This document shows, piece by piece, positions 61,871 through 64,000 of a stretch of 64,000 nucleotides of DNA (position 1 is the first letter of the stretch; each line of letters starts with the position of its first letter). Source of the DNA: Streptomyces sp. NRRL WC-3626 (lineage in GTDB: Bacteria > Actinomycetota > Actinomycetes > Streptomycetales > Streptomycetaceae); assembly GCF_000718785.1 (NCBI RefSeq), contig NZ_JOCA01000005.1:248001-312000 (forward strand), given 5' to 3'. The notes below the pieces were generated by a model. The model made no database searches and was not told the DNA's origin. It saw only the letters and a program-made list of their open reading frames with translations. The position numbers and the translations under genes were made by a program.

Positions 61871-62773
61871 CTACAGCCAGCCCGCGAACTCCAGCAGCAG
61901 TTCCGCGTCCTGTTCGCGGCCCACGCGGCGGGCCCGTACACCCGATTCCACCGCGCGGAACAGGGTCCAGCCGCGCAGGCGTTCGCGGTCGACCTCCAGG
62001 GACTCCGCCAGGCGCTTCACCCGGCGTCGCGTCGTCGACGCACCCGACGTCTGCGCGATGAGGTCCTCCACTCGGTCACGGACCAGCCGCGCCAGGTCGA
62101 ACGCGTGCTCACCGACCACCGGATCCGGCCCCACCGCCAGCCACGGCGTGCGCTCCCCGCCCAGCACCTTGCTCTGCCGGAACGTCCCGTGCAGCAGCCG
62201 GTGCTCGGGCGGCGCCGCCACCAGCTCCTCCCGGGCCGTCAGCGCGGCCTCCACCAGCGGTGCCACCTCCGGATCGGCCGCCGCGCTCGCCCGCATCGCC
62301 CGTGCCTGCCGCTCCGTGCGCTCGGTCACCGTCTCGAAGCCGTGCTCCTGCGGCGGGTCCACCCAGAGCCGGCGCAGCGTCCCGGCCGCCTCCAGCAGCG
62401 CCTTCGCCTCCGGCAACGAGCGCACCGACACATCCGGATGCAGCCGCTCGAGCAGCAGAACACCCTCCGCGGCGGAGGCCGGCTCCAGCAACTGCACCGC
62501 TCCCCGGCCGCCCCAGTGGGCCAGCGCCGCCCGCTCGGCCTCCGGGCGGGCCCGGCGCGGGGCCAGCTTCAGCACGGCGGGCGTGCCGTCGGCCGTACGC
62601 ACCAGCACCACCAGGCTGCTGCGGCCGCCCGGCACCTGCACCCGCTCCACGGTCAACTCGCGCTGTGCCACGGCCTCGCGCGCCGTCTCCGGCAGCCTCT
62701 CCAGCCAGTCGTCGCCCTCCGGCGCCGTCTCACCGAGCGCCCTCACCAGACGCTTCGGCGGTTCGAAAACCAT
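61871..62773 (-). CDS. aminoglycoside phosphotransferase-fold protein, probable pseudokinase
   Basis: A 300-residue protein resembling APH(6)-type kinases (LVVLVRTADGTPAVLKL with the ATP-binding Lys, and WLAVGPDPVVGEHAFDLA near the C terminus). The catalytic loop, normally HGDxHxxN, reads HGTFRQSK at 195-202: Asp is Thr, His is Arg and Asn is Lys. The metal-binding Asp217 is kept. Phosphotransfer by the usual mechanism therefore seems unlikely. The gene lies 42 bases after a DUF4439 gene on the same strand and is probably in one operon with it. A role in aminoglycoside resistance should not be assumed. Confidence 0.75.
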   Translation of the reverse strand: MVFEPPKRLVRALGETAPEGDDWLERLPETAREAVAQRELTVERVQVPGGRSSLVVLVRTADGTPAVLKLAPRRARPEAERAALAHWGGRGAVQLLEPASAAEGVLLLERLHPDVSVRSLPEAKALLEAAGTLRRLWVDPPQEHGFETVTERTERQARAMRASAAADPEVAPLVEAALTAREELVAAPPEHRLLHGTFRQSKVLGGERTPWLAVGPDPVVGEHAFDLARLVRDRVEDLIAQTSGASTTRRRVKRLAESLEVDRERLRGWTLFRAVESGVRARRVGREQDAELLLEFAGWL

Positions 62774-62815
62774 GCGCGAGTCGTTCCCTTCCTGCTCTAC
62801 GCGGGGCCCGCCCCG

Positions 62816-63295
62816 TCAGGCCGACGGCGCCGGGGTCCCCGAAGCCGTACCGCTCCGCTCGGCGAGCCCAGGGAAGGGTACGCTCCCGCCGCTCCAGCGG
62901 ACCGACCGCACCGCCGCCTCCCGCATCGCCTCGGCGGCCCCCCGGCGCCGCTCACCCTCGCTCGCCCGCACCAGATCGCCGTAGACCCCCGCCACGCGGT
63001 CCTCCAGCCGCGCCGCCAGCCGGACCGCCGACGCCGCGTCCGTCACCTGGAACGGCAGCGCGTAGCCCGCGGCGGCGGCGACGGGTTCGGCCCCCGTGTC
63101 CGCGACCGCGCGGACCAGCGCGTCCCTGCGCGCCCGGTGCGCGTCGTACGCCGTCCGCGCCTCCGTGCGCCGCCCCTCGCCGATCCGGCCGCCGACGACG
63201 CCGTAGCCGTACACCGCCGCGTGCTCCGCCGCCAGGGCCGCCTGGAGCGCCCGCAGTTCCCCGTCCTTCGCCTCGCGTGTCCCGCCCACCGTCAT
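62816..63295 (-). CDS. DUF4439 ferritin-like domain protein
   Basis: A 159-residue, largely helical protein: LRALQAALAAEHAAVYGYGVVGG opens with Glu and His in a ferritin-like spacing, and RLAARLEDRVAGVYGDLVRAS carries the second Glu-rich helix. This matches the DUF4439 four-helix bundle. Metal binding is possible from the EH and E residues but not proven. There is no signal peptide. Its ATG overlaps the stop of the upstream lipoprotein gene by four bases (ATGA). Confidence 0.78.
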   Translation of the reverse strand: MTVGGTREAKDGELRALQAALAAEHAAVYGYGVVGGRIGEGRRTEARTAYDAHRARRDALVRAVADTGAEPVAAAAGYALPFQVTDAASAVRLAARLEDRVAGVYGDLVRASEGERRRGAAEAMREAAVRSVRWSGGSVPFPGLAERSGTASGTPAPSA

Positions 63296-63813
63296 ACCTC
63301 CGTCAGCAGATACACGTGCGCGGCGCCGGCCGCCGCGACCGAGGCCAGCAGCCGGGCCAGTTCGCCCGGAGCGTCGAGGAGCTCCTTCTCGCGCCGGCCC
63401 GCGATCTCCCGCTCGGCGGCGGCGAGTCCGGCGAGGGCGTCCTTCTCCTTCGCCGGCACGACCGGTGCGGGAGAAGGGGAGGCCGGAGCGGAGGCGGACG
63501 GCGACGGCGACGGCTGCGCCGTGTCCCCGAACGCCTCCGCGTGCCGTACGACCTCCGCGCGCAGCGGATCGAGCCGCGCCGCCAGCTTCGGATGCGCGGC
63601 CACCACCGCGCCGTACCGCGCGGCCAGTTCCCTGCTGTCCCGGGCCGCACGCGCGCGTGCCCGGTCGGCGGCCGAGGGACCGCTGCCGGCGGGGGCGCCG
63701 GAATCCCCCGACCCGGCGGAACAGCCCGCCGCCAGCAGGGCCGCCGGGGCGGCGGCGAGCAGACTCCTTCTGCGCGGCCCCGAACGGGCGCGCGGAGACA
63801 AGGGGAACGACAC
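63292..63813 (-). CDS. Tat-type lipoprotein, function unknown
   Basis: About 173 residues. GTG 63813 (VSFPLSPRARSG), eight bases after GAGG, opens a signal with RRRS and a lipobox ending LLAAGCS. The mature part is helical and Ala/Arg-rich (ELAARYGAVVAAHPKLAARL) with a Pro/Ser linker and a final helix EREIAGRREKELLDAP. The C terminus may be another ferritin-like half. It is translationally coupled to the DUF4439 gene, so the two products may form a membrane-associated pair. I do not recognise a function. Confidence 0.72.
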   Translation of the reverse strand: MSFPLSPRARSGPRRRSLLAAAPAALLAAGCSAGSGDSGAPAGSGPSAADRARARAARDSRELAARYGAVVAAHPKLAARLDPLRAEVVRHAEAFGDTAQPSPSPSASAPASPSPAPVVPAKEKDALAGLAAAEREIAGRREKELLDAPGELARLLASVAAAGAAHVYLLTEV

Positions 63814-64000
63814 GGCAGACGTCCTCGGGGGGCTCGTACGAACACAGCGACGAAAAGGAGGCCGGGGCCCGTGATCACCGTACCCGTGCGCCCGCGCGCA
63901 GGCCCCCAGCGGCACCCTCCGTGACCGGTGGACGGCAACACCCTCCGCGACCGGATACCCTTTGACCAGACACGCGCACCGTCCCACAACAGCACACGCG

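Noticed and set aside
61871..62773. Aminoglycoside resistance gene
   Set aside because: The fold matches, but the catalytic Asp, His and Asn of the kinase loop are replaced, and the context is housekeeping.
63814..64000. Start of another gene at the right edge
   Set aside because: The last 187 bases show only an intergenic region; TTGACC near 63961 may be the -35 of a plus-strand gene beyond the window (rimP is usual here), but no coding sequence is visible.

Overview
The window is high-GC actinobacterial chromosome and looks like the conserved core of a Streptomyces genome. Codon third positions are strongly G/C, GTG starts are common, and stop-start overlaps (ATGA, GTGA) are frequent. The gene order frr-cdsA-rlmN at the left and dxr-rseP-ispG-GNAT-GNAT-proS at the right is, from memory, that of the Streptomyces core. 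I saw no rRNA, tRNA, CRISPR array, insertion sequence or prophage.

Left part (1-12 kb): the end of frr, then cdsA and rlmN, then a TPP riboswitch controlling a three-gene thiamine ABC importer (thiB-thiP-thiQ). Next come a mycothiol-dependent-isomerase-like protein, a sortase-anchored LAETG surface protein with a strong promoter, a LOG-family protein, a VOC protein and a two-gene FtsX-type ABC exporter.

Middle (12-38 kb): an extended polyamine/GABA catabolic region. It holds a class III aminotransferase with an Lrp/AsnC regulator, a divergent aminobutyraldehyde-type dehydrogenase, another aldehyde dehydrogenase, a PucR-type regulator, gabT, and a six-gene minus-strand operon (aldehyde dehydrogenase, potD, potA, potB, potC, FAD oxidoreductase). 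A paired 15-bp palindrome, two copies 31 bp apart, lies both in front of the Lrp/aldehyde dehydrogenase pair and in front of the six-gene operon, so one regulator may serve both. Scattered among these are a serine hydrolase, a glycerophosphodiesterase, adenosine deaminase, a DUF4190 protein, a VirD4/TraD-like membrane ATPase, a PAP2 phosphatase and a DasR-box chitinase.

Carbohydrate locus (39-52.5 kb): a GH3 enzyme faces an Lpl-type sugar importer without its own ATPase, followed by cytoplasmic GH42 and GH95 enzymes and a secreted GH12 glucanase, with a LacI regulator at the far end. Four copies of a GAAGCGCTTC-core operator bracket the locus. The set fits secreted cutting of a galactosylated/fucosylated beta-glucan such as xyloglucan, import of oligosaccharides and internal trimming; the substrate is an inference.

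Right part (52.5-64 kb): an acyl-CoA dehydrogenase, then dxr, rseP and ispG. ispG as given is broken: about 100 codons of the barrel are missing at 57780/57781 and the reading frame shifts, although dxr and the other housekeeping genes are intact. Two GNAT genes and proS follow, then a minus-strand trio of a probable pseudokinase, a ferritin-like DUF4439 protein and a Tat-type lipoprotein. Three families of GC-rich interspersed repeats occupy several intergenic gaps.
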